Source: Planctomycetota bacterium
GTDB lineage: Bacteria; Planctomycetota; Phycisphaerae; WQYP01
Assembly: GCA_021852245.1 (NCBI GenBank)
Contig: JAJZNY010000417.1
Coordinates: forward strand, 1-12,794
Direction of reading: 5' to 3'
DNA: 12,794 bases
Part shown: positions 5,455 through 12,794 of the stretch, one piece after another
Layout of the letters: each line of letters begins with the position of its first letter
Position numbering within the stretch: position 1 is the first letter of the stretch
Made by a program: the position numbers and the translations under genes
Notes under the pieces: generated by a model
Database searches by the model: none
The model's input: the letters and a program-made list of their open reading frames with translations, nothing else
Told to the model about the DNA's origin: nothing

Positions 5455-7230
5455 ATGGTGACGACATGGATTCCTGAACCAACCCGCTATATGTTTTTTA
5501 CCGGCAAAGGGGGCGTCGGCAAGACATCGCTGGCCTGCGCCACCGCCGTTGCACTGGCAGATCGGGGCCAGCGGGTTTTGCTGATCAGCACAGATCCCGC
5601 GTCGAATGTTCAGCATGTGTTTCAAACGGACGTCGGCGAAAACGCACCGACGAAGATTGACGGCGTGCCGCGGCTTTCGGCGATTAATATACGCCCACAG
5701 GTCGCCGCAGAGGCGTACCGGCAACGGGCGGTGGCTCCGATGCGCGGTATTCTGCCGGAGGAAGCTATTAAAAGCATGATGGAGGAACTTTCCGGATCGT
5801 GCACGACTGAAATTGCGGCTTTTGATCAATTTACGACGCTGCTGACGGATCCGGCGACTGGGACAAACTTTGACCATATTATTTTTGATACCGCGCCCAC
5901 CGGCCATACACTGCGATTGTTGAGTCTGCCTTCCGCATGGACGGAATTCTTTGATGGTAATAAACATGGGGCCTCATGCATGGGGCCGGTATCAGCCCTG
6001 CAGTCGCAGCGGAAGCAGTATTCCGAGGCGGTTGCGGCCCTGCATGACGCGGTGCATACAACGCTGGTTCTCGTAAGCCGACCGGATCGGCTGGCACTGG
6101 CGGAAGCCAGCCGAACCAGCGTGGAACTTGCCACACTGGGTATGACGAATCAGAGATTGATTATTAATGGCGTGTTTCAGGCCACAAATAAAACCGATGC
6201 ACTGGCGGCCGCGATGGAACGGCGCGGCGAATCCGCCATGGCCGAGATGCCGGAGCCGCTGCGGAGATTGCCGCAATCGCGGGTCGAACTGCAATCATTC
6301 AACGCGGTGGGCGTGGCGGCACTGCGGGCATTGGCGGGCACCGGCCCGGCCATGCCGACGGTTTTGCGGAAACCTTTAGGTTGGCCACCGCTCCCCCATC
6401 TGGTGGATCTGGTGGATGACATTGAACGCGCGGGCCATGGAGCGGTGCTGGTATTGGGTAAAGGGGGCGTGGGCAAAACCACCATCGCCGCCGCTATAGC
6501 GGTGGAACTGGCTGATCGGGGGCATGAGGTGCATTTGACGACGACCGATCCGGCGGCCCACATCGCACAAACGGTGCGGGATTCTGACGGCCGCCTGACG
6601 CTGAGCCGTATTGATCCAGAACGGGAAACAGAGCGGTATCGCGAGTTGGTGATGGCACTGAGAGGTAAGGAGCTTGATGAAGAGGGACGGGCCCTGCTGG
6701 AAGAAGACCTGCGTTCGCCTTGCACAGAGGAGGTGGCGGTGTTTCACGCGTTTTCGCAACGCCTTGATGAAGCGGCCGGCAAATTTGTGGTTGTCGACAC
6801 CGCCCCGACGGGCCATTCGCTGCTGCTGCTCGATGCCACTGGTTCTTATCACCGGGATGTGATGCGGAATTTGGCCGATAAGGCGAAACTGCGGGTGAGT
6901 ACGGCACTGATGAGATTACAGAATCCGGAATACACCCGCACCTTGCTCGTGTCTTTGCCGGAAACGACGCCCATTCTTGAAGCCGGTGAATTGCAGGAAG
7001 ACTTGAAGCGGGCAGGCATTGAACCCTTTGCGTGGATTATTAACAGCAGTCTGCTGGCTGCGGGGTCTGAAGATGCGTTGCTGGCCGCACGTGCTGAGGC
7101 GGAACGTGAAAAGTTGGCCATGGTCGAAAGCCGCGCGAAACGCATGGCGGTTATTCCGTGGCTTTCTGAGGAGCCGGTCGGCCTCGCCGGGCTGCGGCAG
7201 CTCTTTGCAAACGGGCCGGTTTCCATTTGA
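5455..7230 (+). CDS. arsA: Arsenite-activated ATPase ArsA, two-domain
   Basis: ArsA is a cytoplasmic ATPase that accepts As(III) from ArsD and normally drives extrusion through the ArsB or Acr3 membrane protein. This 591-residue protein has the full tandem A1-A2 architecture. P-loops GKGGVGKT lie at 17-24 and 335-342, and the signal-transduction motifs DTAPTGH at 145-151 and 448-454. The metal-site cysteines are C116 (SGSCTTE), C175 (GASCMGP) and C423 (SPCTEE), matching C113, C172 and C422 of R773 ArsA. ATG 5455 is supported by AAGGG at 5443-5447, 7 nt upstream. It follows the split CMD-like gene by 84 bp. No arsenite permease follows in the window; the next genes are an ABC-2 exporter. Confidence 0.95.
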   Translation: MVTTWIPEPTRYMFFTGKGGVGKTSLACATAVALADRGQRVLLISTDPASNVQHVFQTDVGENAPTKIDGVPRLSAINIRPQVAAEAYRQRAVAPMRGILPEEAIKSMMEELSGSCTTEIAAFDQFTTLLTDPATGTNFDHIIFDTAPTGHTLRLLSLPSAWTEFFDGNKHGASCMGPVSALQSQRKQYSEAVAALHDAVHTTLVLVSRPDRLALAEASRTSVELATLGMTNQRLIINGVFQATNKTDALAAAMERRGESAMAEMPEPLRRLPQSRVELQSFNAVGVAALRALAGTGPAMPTVLRKPLGWPPLPHLVDLVDDIERAGHGAVLVLGKGGVGKTTIAAAIAVELADRGHEVHLTTTDPAAHIAQTVRDSDGRLTLSRIDPERETERYRELVMALRGKELDEEGRALLEEDLRSPCTEEVAVFHAFSQRLDEAAGKFVVVDTAPTGHSLLLLDATGSYHRDVMRNLADKAKLRVSTALMRLQNPEYTRTLLVSLPETTPILEAGELQEDLKRAGIEPFAWIINSSLLAAGSEDALLAARAEAEREKLAMVESRAKRMAVIPWLSEEPVGLAGLRQLFANGPVSI

Positions 7231-7400
7231 TTTAACCGTCGCGGAGCTACTTTGCGGCTGATAGCGTGCGCGACGCCAGCTATATAAAATAATGCCTGAC
7301 TGGTTGGGCAAAAAATAAGCTGCTGCAGGGAGGCCAAGGTTTACCGGTTGCGCAAGCGGGCGACATGTAAGTTTTGGCATTCCATTGAAAGGTTATGATT
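7231..7400. other. Gap between arsA and the ABC exporter genes
   Basis: I see no gene in these 170 bp. A 7-bp inverted repeat, CGTCGCG (7237-7243) with CGCGACG (7269-7275), has no T-run and is not a convincing terminator. TATATAAAAT (7281-7290) could act as a -10 region, but no good -35 element is placed before it. TTGGCATT at 7374-7381 equals the left half of ars operator 2 but lacks the partner arm. GAAAGG (7387-7392) is the ribosome binding site of the next gene. Confidence 0.5.
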
Positions 7401-8429
7401 ATGAAGCGAAAAGTGATTCGGCTTCTGGTAGTGATCTTATTGATTGGCGCGGCGAGTTATGGCATTTACCGCTGGAAGCAGAGCCAGAAGCATGGCCCAC
7501 TGACAAGTGTCATACTCTACGGAAATATGGATGAACGGGATGTGCAACTGGCGTTCAAAGAATCGGGCCGCATCACACGGGAACTGGTGCACGAGGGGGC
7601 AACGGTCAGAAAAGGAGAACTGGTCGCCACACTGGATACCGACTGGCTGATTCATCAGGTGGCCGAGGCACAAGCGGTTCTGGCGGCGCAAAAACAGGTG
7701 TGGTTGCGATTGAAGCGTGGCAGCCGTCCGCAGGAAATTGCGATGGATCGGGCGCTCTATGCTGCTGCGGCGGCGAAGGCCGCCAACGAGCTGGTCAATA
7801 TGAAGCGTTATGAAAAATTACTTGCCACGGGCGATATCACACAAATTCAATATGACAATGAAAAGGCGTTGTGGAAGGTGGATAATCAGCAAGCCAATGC
7901 GGCAAAGGAAACGCTGCGGTTGGCGGTGTTGGGCCCGCGTGTGGAAGATATTGCTGAGGCCGAAGCAAAGCTGCGGGCGGACAAAGCGCAGTTGGCCCTG
8001 TTGGAACAATATCTTGCGGATACCGATCTGAAAAGTCCGGTTGATGGCGTTGTGCGAACGCGGATTCTTGAACCCGGCGACATGGCTAATCCGCAAACGC
8101 CGGTCTATACCATCGCCATCATGAATCCCAAATGGGTACGTGCGTACATACCAGAGAGGGATTTAGGGTTTGTGCACCTCGGCTCCAAGGCTTGGATCAC
8201 CGTCGACAGCTTTCCCGGGAAGAAATTTGCCGGATGGGTAGGCTTTATCTCGCCGATAGCGGAGTTCACCCCGAAATCGGTTGAGACGACACAACTTCGC
8301 ACCAGTCTGGTTTATGAAGTGCGGATTTATGTAAAAGATCCGCATGACCAACTCCGACTGGGGATGCCGGCCACAGTGGAAATTCCAATCACGCCGCAGC
8401 CGATCCCGCTCCACAAGGCGAGGCATTGA
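7401..8429 (+). CDS. ybhG: HlyD-family membrane-fusion adaptor (YbhG-like)
   Basis: This 342-residue periplasmic adaptor should link the ABC exporter encoded downstream to the outer envelope. It has one N-terminal membrane anchor (about residues 7-23). A barrel-sandwich half follows around FKESGRITRELVHEGATVRK, then a long Ala/Gln/Lys-rich helical hairpin (about 83-205). The second half-motif is LKSPVDGVVRTRILEPGDM, and then comes a beta-barrel domain. The stretch ISPIAEFTPKSVETTQLR (283-300) with LVYEVRI is highly characteristic of the YbhG/EmrA-like adaptors that go with YbhF transporters. ATG 7401 is preferred over ATG 7395 because GAAAGG ends 8 nt before 7401 and only 2 nt before 7395. 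The stop is one base before the next start, so the two genes are surely co-transcribed. Confidence 0.9.
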   Translation: MKRKVIRLLVVILLIGAASYGIYRWKQSQKHGPLTSVILYGNMDERDVQLAFKESGRITRELVHEGATVRKGELVATLDTDWLIHQVAEAQAVLAAQKQVWLRLKRGSRPQEIAMDRALYAAAAAKAANELVNMKRYEKLLATGDITQIQYDNEKALWKVDNQQANAAKETLRLAVLGPRVEDIAEAEAKLRADKAQLALLEQYLADTDLKSPVDGVVRTRILEPGDMANPQTPVYTIAIMNPKWVRAYIPERDLGFVHLGSKAWITVDSFPGKKFAGWVGFISPIAEFTPKSVETTQLRTSLVYEVRIYVKDPHDQLRLGMPATVEIPITPQPIPLHKARH

Positions 8430-8430
8430 T

Positions 8431-10272
8431 ATGGATTCCGGCCAGTCAGTTTCGGAACCGATCATTGCGTGTCGGGATGTACATAAGACATTTCCCGACG
8501 GACGCGGAGGAATTACTGCCGCACTGGCGGGCATTTCACTGGAAGTACGCCAGGGATTGATGGTGGCGCTGGTGGGGCCCGATGGCGCCGGCAAGACCAC
8601 ATTGATCCGGCTGATTATGGGGTTGATGACGCCGACTTCAGGAAAGATTGAGGTGCTGGGGCACAATATTGTTCAGCATCCGCATGCGGCGGAATCACAC
8701 GTGAGTTACATGCCGCAAAAATTCGGCCTCTACGAAGATTTAACTGTGCAGGAAAATCTGGATTTATATGCGGATCTGCACGGTGTACCGGCTGCGGATC
8801 GGCGCACGCGCTATCCGGAATTATTCGCGATGACCAATCTGGGGCGATTTACGGGCCGACTGGCCGGGCGTCTTTCGGGCGGCATGAAGCAAAAGCTCGG
8901 ACTTGCCTGCGCACTGGTGCAATCGCCGGAGTTGTTGATTCTGGATGAACCGACCGTCGGCGTGGACCCTGTTTCTCGGCGGGAACTCTGGGCGATTTTG
9001 CTCGATCTGGTTAAAACCCGATCGCTGACGCTGTTGATCAGCACGCCTTATCTGGAAGAGGCGGAATTCTGCCATCACGCTGTGGTGATGTATCGCGGCA
9101 GCATACTGACGCAGGGATCGCCCGGGGATGTTGCGAATCATGCCCGCGGACGGACATTTCAACTTCGCACCCCGCCGGGATTGAAACCGCGCCAGATGGT
9201 GGCGTCGCTGCTACGCATCAGCAGCACGGCCGACGCGGTGCCAAATGGGGAGGAGGTGCGTCTGGTGGTTAAGGCGGACGCTGTGGGCGGTGCACACACA
9301 CCGGACCATCGAGCACCGGGCGAAGAGGCGCCGAGCGGTGCACGGGAAGTCGAGCCGCATCTGGCGGATGGTTTTATGGTGGTACTGCGCGGGGCGCTGG
9401 AATCCACCACACCAGCGGCCGAATCGAGGGGCGGTGGTGATATCCCGCAGAGGAATCCTGAGATGGCCGCCCCACCGCCACCAGCGGCGAACCATTCCGA
9501 TGAACCCGTGGTGGCGGTACGCGACTTAGTGCGCCGATTTGGCGAGTTCGTCGCCGTGGATCATGTCAATTTCGAAATGCGCAGGGGAGAAATTTTTGGT
9601 TTGCTGGGGCCTAATGGCGCCGGAAAAAGTACGACGTTTCGCATGCTGTGCGGACTCCTGCCGCTGTCGTCCGGCACTTTACGCGTGGCCGGGTACGATC
9701 TGCGGCACGCGCGGGCGTCTGCGAGGCAGGCGGTGGGGTATGTGGCCCAGAAATTTTCACTTTACGGCCAATTGACGGTGGAGGAAAATCTCGCGTTTTT
9801 TGCCAGCGCCTACGGATTGCGGGGAAGCCGCCGAAAGCGGCGATTGGGATGGGCGGTGGAGGAATTTGAACTTTCCGGTGTGCTGCCGAACAAAACCGGT
9901 GAGATTCCCGACGGATTCAAGCGACGATTAGCGATGGCGTGCGCGCTGCTACATGAACCGCAGATATTATTTCTGGATGAACCGACATCGGGTGTGGATC
10001 CTCTGGCCAGGCGGGAATTCTGGCAACGAATTACTGCCATGGCCGATCAACAGGTTACCGTGGTGGTGACGACGCATTTCATGGAAGAGGCGGAATATTG
10101 CGACCGCATGGTGATTATGATGAACGGGCGTGTGCTGGCGGGAGGAACGCCTGCTGAAGTCCGAAAACTCGCCGCTACGCCCGACCGAAAGGAACCGACG
10201 ATAGAGGATGCGTTTATTCAGGTGGTGATGGACGCGCAGAAAGCCGCCGCCAAGGCGAGGGGTGCCGCATGA
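8431..10272 (+). CDS. ybhF: ABC exporter ATP-binding protein with two fused nucleotide-binding domains (YbhF-like)
   Basis: This 613-residue protein carries both ATPase domains of an ABC-2 exporter. Domain 1 has Walker A GPDGAGKT (49-56), signature LSGGMKQK (148-155) and Walker B LLILDEPT (168-175, E173). Domain 2 has Walker A GPNGAGKS (393-400), Walker B ILFLDEPT (512-519, E517) and H-loop H549. Domain 1 has P206 where the switch His should be, and domain 2 has the degenerate signature IPDGFKRR, so only one composite ATP site is canonical. Both deviations fit my recollection of YbhF relatives. A Pro/Ala/Gly-rich linker spans about 283-358. The start is ATG 8431, one base after the adaptor stop. 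The frame is open further upstream to 8344, but that stretch overlaps conserved adaptor sequence and encodes nothing ABC-like. The stop overlaps the next gene's start in ATGA. Confidence 0.92.
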   Translation: MDSGQSVSEPIIACRDVHKTFPDGRGGITAALAGISLEVRQGLMVALVGPDGAGKTTLIRLIMGLMTPTSGKIEVLGHNIVQHPHAAESHVSYMPQKFGLYEDLTVQENLDLYADLHGVPAADRRTRYPELFAMTNLGRFTGRLAGRLSGGMKQKLGLACALVQSPELLILDEPTVGVDPVSRRELWAILLDLVKTRSLTLLISTPYLEEAEFCHHAVVMYRGSILTQGSPGDVANHARGRTFQLRTPPGLKPRQMVASLLRISSTADAVPNGEEVRLVVKADAVGGAHTPDHRAPGEEAPSGAREVEPHLADGFMVVLRGALESTTPAAESRGGGDIPQRNPEMAAPPPPAANHSDEPVVAVRDLVRRFGEFVAVDHVNFEMRRGEIFGLLGPNGAGKSTTFRMLCGLLPLSSGTLRVAGYDLRHARASARQAVGYVAQKFSLYGQLTVEENLAFFASAYGLRGSRRKRRLGWAVEEFELSGVLPNKTGEIPDGFKRRLAMACALLHEPQILFLDEPTSGVDPLARREFWQRITAMADQQVTVVVTTHFMEEAEYCDRMVIMMNGRVLAGGTPAEVRKLAATPDRKEPTIEDAFIQVVMDAQKAAAKARGAA

Positions 10273-11402
10273 ATCACCCCGCCCCGCTTGGAAAGCTGCG
10301 GCGCATCGTCGCGATGAGCCGCAAGGAAATGCTGCAGATGATTCGTGATCCGAGCAGCATTGCACTGGGGATTGTCCTTCCGCTGCTGCTGATCCTGCTT
10401 TTCGGTTACGGGCTCTCGCTTGACGCCCACCATGTTCCCGTAGCGGTGGTAATGGAGGATCACTCGCCGTCGGCACAATCGGTGTTTGGAGCGTTTGCCG
10501 GGTCGAGATATTTCCTGCCGGAGGCGGTGAACTCGATGGTTGAGGCGGAAAAGCTTCTGGCGGCGGGAACCGTAGACGGGATTGTGCGTCTGCGGCATGA
10601 CTTTTCCCGCAATTTGCAGAGTGGGCATGCGGATATTCAATTCACGGTCAACAGCATCGACGCGAATCGCTCGCGATTAATTCAAAACTATGCCCGCGGC
10701 GTTCTAGGGGTTTGGCTTACACAGTGGGAACTGACACACGGCCGCAGTTATGCGCAGCCGGTCACCATCGAGCAACAGGTCTGGTTTAACCGCAGTATGG
10801 ACAGCCGCTATTTTCTGGTGCCGGGTTTATTGGTGCTGATCATGACGCTGATCGGGGCGCTGATGACGGCGTTGGTTGTGGCAAGAGAATGGGAGCGCGG
10901 CACGTTTGAATCGCTTTTCGCCACGCCAGTGCAACCGAGCGAAATCATTATCAGCAAAATTGTCCCGTATTTCTGTCTGGGGATGGTGGGCCTTGCGGTG
11001 GCAGTTACGGCGGCGCGAGTATTGTTCCATGTGCCGATCCGTGGTTCGCTGGTGTTGTTGATTCTGGTATCGGGGCTTTACCTGCTGGTGGCGCTGGGAA
11101 TGGGGCTGCTGATTTCCACGCGAACCAAAAATCAGTTCATCGCCAGCCAGGCGGCGCTGCTGCTGACCTTTCTACCGGCGATGATGCTTTCAGGATTTAT
11201 TTTTGATATACGCAGCATGCCTGAAGCGATACAGGTCATCACCTACCTGCTTCCGGCACGATATTTTGTGGCGCTCCTGCAGACGTTGTTTCTGGCGGGT
11301 GATATCTGGAGTGTGATATTACCCAATGCGGCGGTGCTGGTGTTGATGGCCGTTATTTTTCTGGGCCTGACGCGCCGGCTGACAGTGAAACGGCTGGGGT
11401 GA
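10269..11402 (+). CDS. ybhS: ABC-2 type permease (YbhS-like), first of two
   Basis: This 377-residue inner-membrane subunit has the ABC-2 layout: one N-terminal membrane helix (about 31-51), a long extracytoplasmic loop (52-180), then five further helices (about 182-205, 231-253, 258-283, 293-315 and 348-368). The cytoplasmic coupling motif AREWERGTFESLFATP (205-220) after helix 2 contacts the ATPase. Its ATG overlaps the stop of the ATPase gene by 4 bp, implying translational coupling. It should form a heterodimer with the following permease. E. coli YbhFSR has been linked to drug and Na+/Li+ efflux; the substrate here is unknown. It has very few cysteines (C236 is one), so there is no obvious soft-metal site. 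Confidence 0.9.
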   Translation: MNHPAPLGKLRRIVAMSRKEMLQMIRDPSSIALGIVLPLLLILLFGYGLSLDAHHVPVAVVMEDHSPSAQSVFGAFAGSRYFLPEAVNSMVEAEKLLAAGTVDGIVRLRHDFSRNLQSGHADIQFTVNSIDANRSRLIQNYARGVLGVWLTQWELTHGRSYAQPVTIEQQVWFNRSMDSRYFLVPGLLVLIMTLIGALMTALVVAREWERGTFESLFATPVQPSEIIISKIVPYFCLGMVGLAVAVTAARVLFHVPIRGSLVLLILVSGLYLLVALGMGLLISTRTKNQFIASQAALLLTFLPAMMLSGFIFDIRSMPEAIQVITYLLPARYFVALLQTLFLAGDIWSVILPNAAVLVLMAVIFLGLTRRLTVKRLG

Positions 11403-11403
11403 A

Positions 11404-12516
11404 ATGAACATCATATTCCGCATTTTGGCACTGATCCGCAAGGAACTCACGGCGATCTTCAAGGACCCGCGCAGCCGATTTGTTGTGCTGGGACCGCCGA
11501 TCCTGCAGATGATTATTTTCGGCTATGCCGGCACATTTGACCTTAATCATGTGCCCTATGTTCTGGTGGATCAAAGTCACTCCAGCGAGTCGACGCGGTT
11601 CATCGGTCGAATCAACGGCTCGGGCATTTTTGATTGCGTTGCATCGGTGGGAAATATCCGCCGCGCCCGCCCCCTGCTGGATTCGCGCAGGGCATTGCTG
11701 ATCATCCAGATTCCACAATACTTTGACCGAGATATTGTCACCGGCCGCGGGGCGCAGGTGCAGGTCATCGCTGACGGTCGGAATTCCAACACGGCCGCTC
11801 TGGCGATCGGCTACCTCAATGACATTCAGAATCAGTTCAACGCGGATTTATCAGCCGATAATCCCGGTATTGCTCCGCCGGTGGCCTTGCAGATACGCTC
11901 CTGGTTTAATCCGAACTTACTTTCGCGATGGCAGATTGTGCCGGGAATGATCGGCCTTATCACCATGCTGGCGGTCATGGTGATTACCGCCATGTCGATC
12001 GCCCGGGAACGCGAGCAGGGTACGTTTGACCAGCTTCTGGTAACGCCCTTCACTCCGCTGGAGATTATGGCGGGCAAAACCATTCCGCCTATTCTGATCG
12101 GTTTGGGTCAATCCGCTATCATCTTCATGATCGTCCGCTACTGGTTTGATGTTCCGTATTACGGTTCGGCGGCGGCAATCGTACTCATTTTTGTCATCTT
12201 TGTTATTGCCGCGGCGGGGTTGGGTCTGCTGGTGTCCTCGGTTTCATCGACGATGCAGCAGGCTCTTCTGGGCACATTTGTGCTGGTGATGCCTTGTGCC
12301 CTTTTGTCGGGCCTGGCGACACCGATATCCAATATGCCGCACTTCGTACAGAAGATCACGCTTATCAATCCGCTACGGTACGACGTCCAGGCGGCACGCG
12401 AGGCATTTCTTGAGGGCGCTAATGTGCACCAATTGATGCCGGAACTCATTCCGATGGCCATCATTGCCGTTCTGAGCCTGCTGACGGCATCATGGATGTT
12501 CCGCAGAATACATTGA
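11404..12516 (+). CDS. ybhR: ABC-2 type permease (YbhR-like), second of two
   Basis: This 370-residue paralogue of the preceding permease has the same plan: an N-terminal helix (about 26-44), an extracytoplasmic domain (45-177), and helices near 178-201, 226-248, 254-280, 287-308 and 347-366. The coupling motif is AREREQGTFDQLLVTP (200-215). Helix 5 ends in the CALLSGLATPISNMP segment usual in this family. It starts one base after the previous stop, closing a four-gene unit of adaptor, fused ATPase and two permeases, which is a complete exporter except for an outer-membrane channel. It converges on the FtsK-like gene with 54 bp between stops. I see no clear terminator there. Confidence 0.9.
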   Translation: MNIIFRILALIRKELTAIFKDPRSRFVVLGPPILQMIIFGYAGTFDLNHVPYVLVDQSHSSESTRFIGRINGSGIFDCVASVGNIRRARPLLDSRRALLIIQIPQYFDRDIVTGRGAQVQVIADGRNSNTAALAIGYLNDIQNQFNADLSADNPGIAPPVALQIRSWFNPNLLSRWQIVPGMIGLITMLAVMVITAMSIAREREQGTFDQLLVTPFTPLEIMAGKTIPPILIGLGQSAIIFMIVRYWFDVPYYGSAAAIVLIFVIFVIAAAGLGLLVSSVSSTMQQALLGTFVLVMPCALLSGLATPISNMPHFVQKITLINPLRYDVQAAREAFLEGANVHQLMPELIPMAIIAVLSLLTASWMFRRIH

Positions 12517-12570
12517 CGCGAAGTTATCGCCGGAACGAGAAAGGGGATGTCCTCGCTGTTGATTGAGGCG

Positions 12571-12794
12571 TTATGTCGACGGTGCGGCAGCGGCGGAGCG
12601 GAGTTGCTGAATTTCAGCGGCCTTGGGCAGGCCGTAGGGGCGGAATTTTTCAATCGTGCCGTGCTCTTCACTGCACAGCAGGGCACGATAAAAGCCCAAC
12701 CGGTTGGCGGCGACGGAATCAATCAATGTGCTTGAGTCGGCGGCGCTCATCTGAAAGAGAATACGCTGATCAAACTCACGCAGCATCGCGCGAT
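12571..12794 (-). CDS. C-terminus of an FtsK/SpoIIIE-like ATPase (5' end beyond window)
   Basis: The minus-strand frame enters from the right edge and stops at TAA 12573-12571, giving about 73 visible residues. It reads FDQRILFQMSAADSSTLIDS, then ANRLGFYRALLCSEEHG, then EKFRPYGLPKA and a short Ala-rich tail. The FQMSxxDSSxLID pattern and a late EKFRPYGLP are what I recall from the C-terminal part of large FtsK/SpoIIIE-type DNA-translocase-like ATPases, the first piece lying in the RecA-like core. No Walker motifs are in view, so the call rests on this tail alone. ATG 12786 is an internal Met, as the frame is open up to the edge. Confidence 0.55.
   Translation of the reverse strand, partial: RAMLREFDQRILFQMSAADSSTLIDSVAANRLGFYRALLCSEEHGTIEKFRPYGLPKAAEIQQLRSAAAAPST

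Noticed and set aside
7237..7275. 7-bp inverted repeat after arsA as a terminator
   Set aside because: The loop is 25 nt and no T-run follows the 3' arm.
7374..7381. TTGGCATT before the exporter genes as a third ArsR operator
   Set aside because: Only one half-site is present; no GCCAA arm occurs at the 6-bp spacing, and 8 bp can recur by chance.
8344..8430. Upstream extension of the fused ABC ATPase to ATG 8344
   Set aside because: It overlaps the conserved C-terminal part of the adaptor gene, encodes an Arg/Ser-rich stretch unlike ABC proteins, and ATG 8431 fits perfectly after the adaptor stop.
12159..12722. Minus-strand ORF of 187 codons opposite the second permease
   Set aside because: It is antisense to a clear permease gene and overlaps the FtsK-like C-terminus in another frame; its translation has no recognisable features.

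Overview
This is a bacterial chromosomal window of moderately high GC by eye, with ordinary stop-codon use (TAA, TAG and TGA all end clear genes). The envelope looks Gram-negative: one gene encodes a membrane-fusion (HlyD-type) adaptor and another an exported hydrolase. The gene mix, including an AddB-type nuclease and an FtsK-like C-terminus ending in a characteristic 'EKFRPYGLP' tail, reminds me of Planctomycetota or a neighbouring phylum. That assignment is from memory and is tentative.

Layout. (1) 1-1891, minus strand: the N-terminal ~630 residues of AddB, running off the left edge. This frame is long but never closes inside the window. (2) 1939-2760, plus: tsaB, divergent from addB across only 47 bp. 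(3) 2761-3026: a partly AT-rich spacer with two inverted repeats, a possible tiny Leu-rich ORF and a plausible promoter. (4) 3027-3959: a secreted alpha/beta hydrolase (acetyl-xylan-esterase-like), followed by two tandem intrinsic terminators. (5) 4118-7230: an arsenic cluster arsR - arsD - carboxymuconolactone-decarboxylase-like gene - arsA. (6) 7401-12516: a tightly packed four-gene ABC-2 exporter of the YbhG-F-S-R type. (7) 12571-12794, minus: the C-terminal end of an FtsK/SpoIIIE-like ATPase, convergent with the exporter.

The arsenic cluster has a readable control region. A near-consensus promoter (TTGACT, 16 bp, TATAAT) has its -10 hexamer exactly between the two 9-bp arms of a perfect palindrome, the best candidate ArsR operator. 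A related copy lies between arsR and arsD. The predicted transcript would begin about 4 nt before the arsR ATG, so arsR is probably nearly leaderless. ArsD (metallochaperone) and ArsA (two-domain ATPase) keep their As(III)-binding cysteines.

Two things stand out. The small gene between arsD and arsA is split by an in-frame TAA. No ArsB, Acr3 or ArsP permease is present; the next genes encode an ABC-2 exporter with no evident terminator between. Whether that exporter serves arsenic or is just a neighbour cannot be decided from sequence alone.
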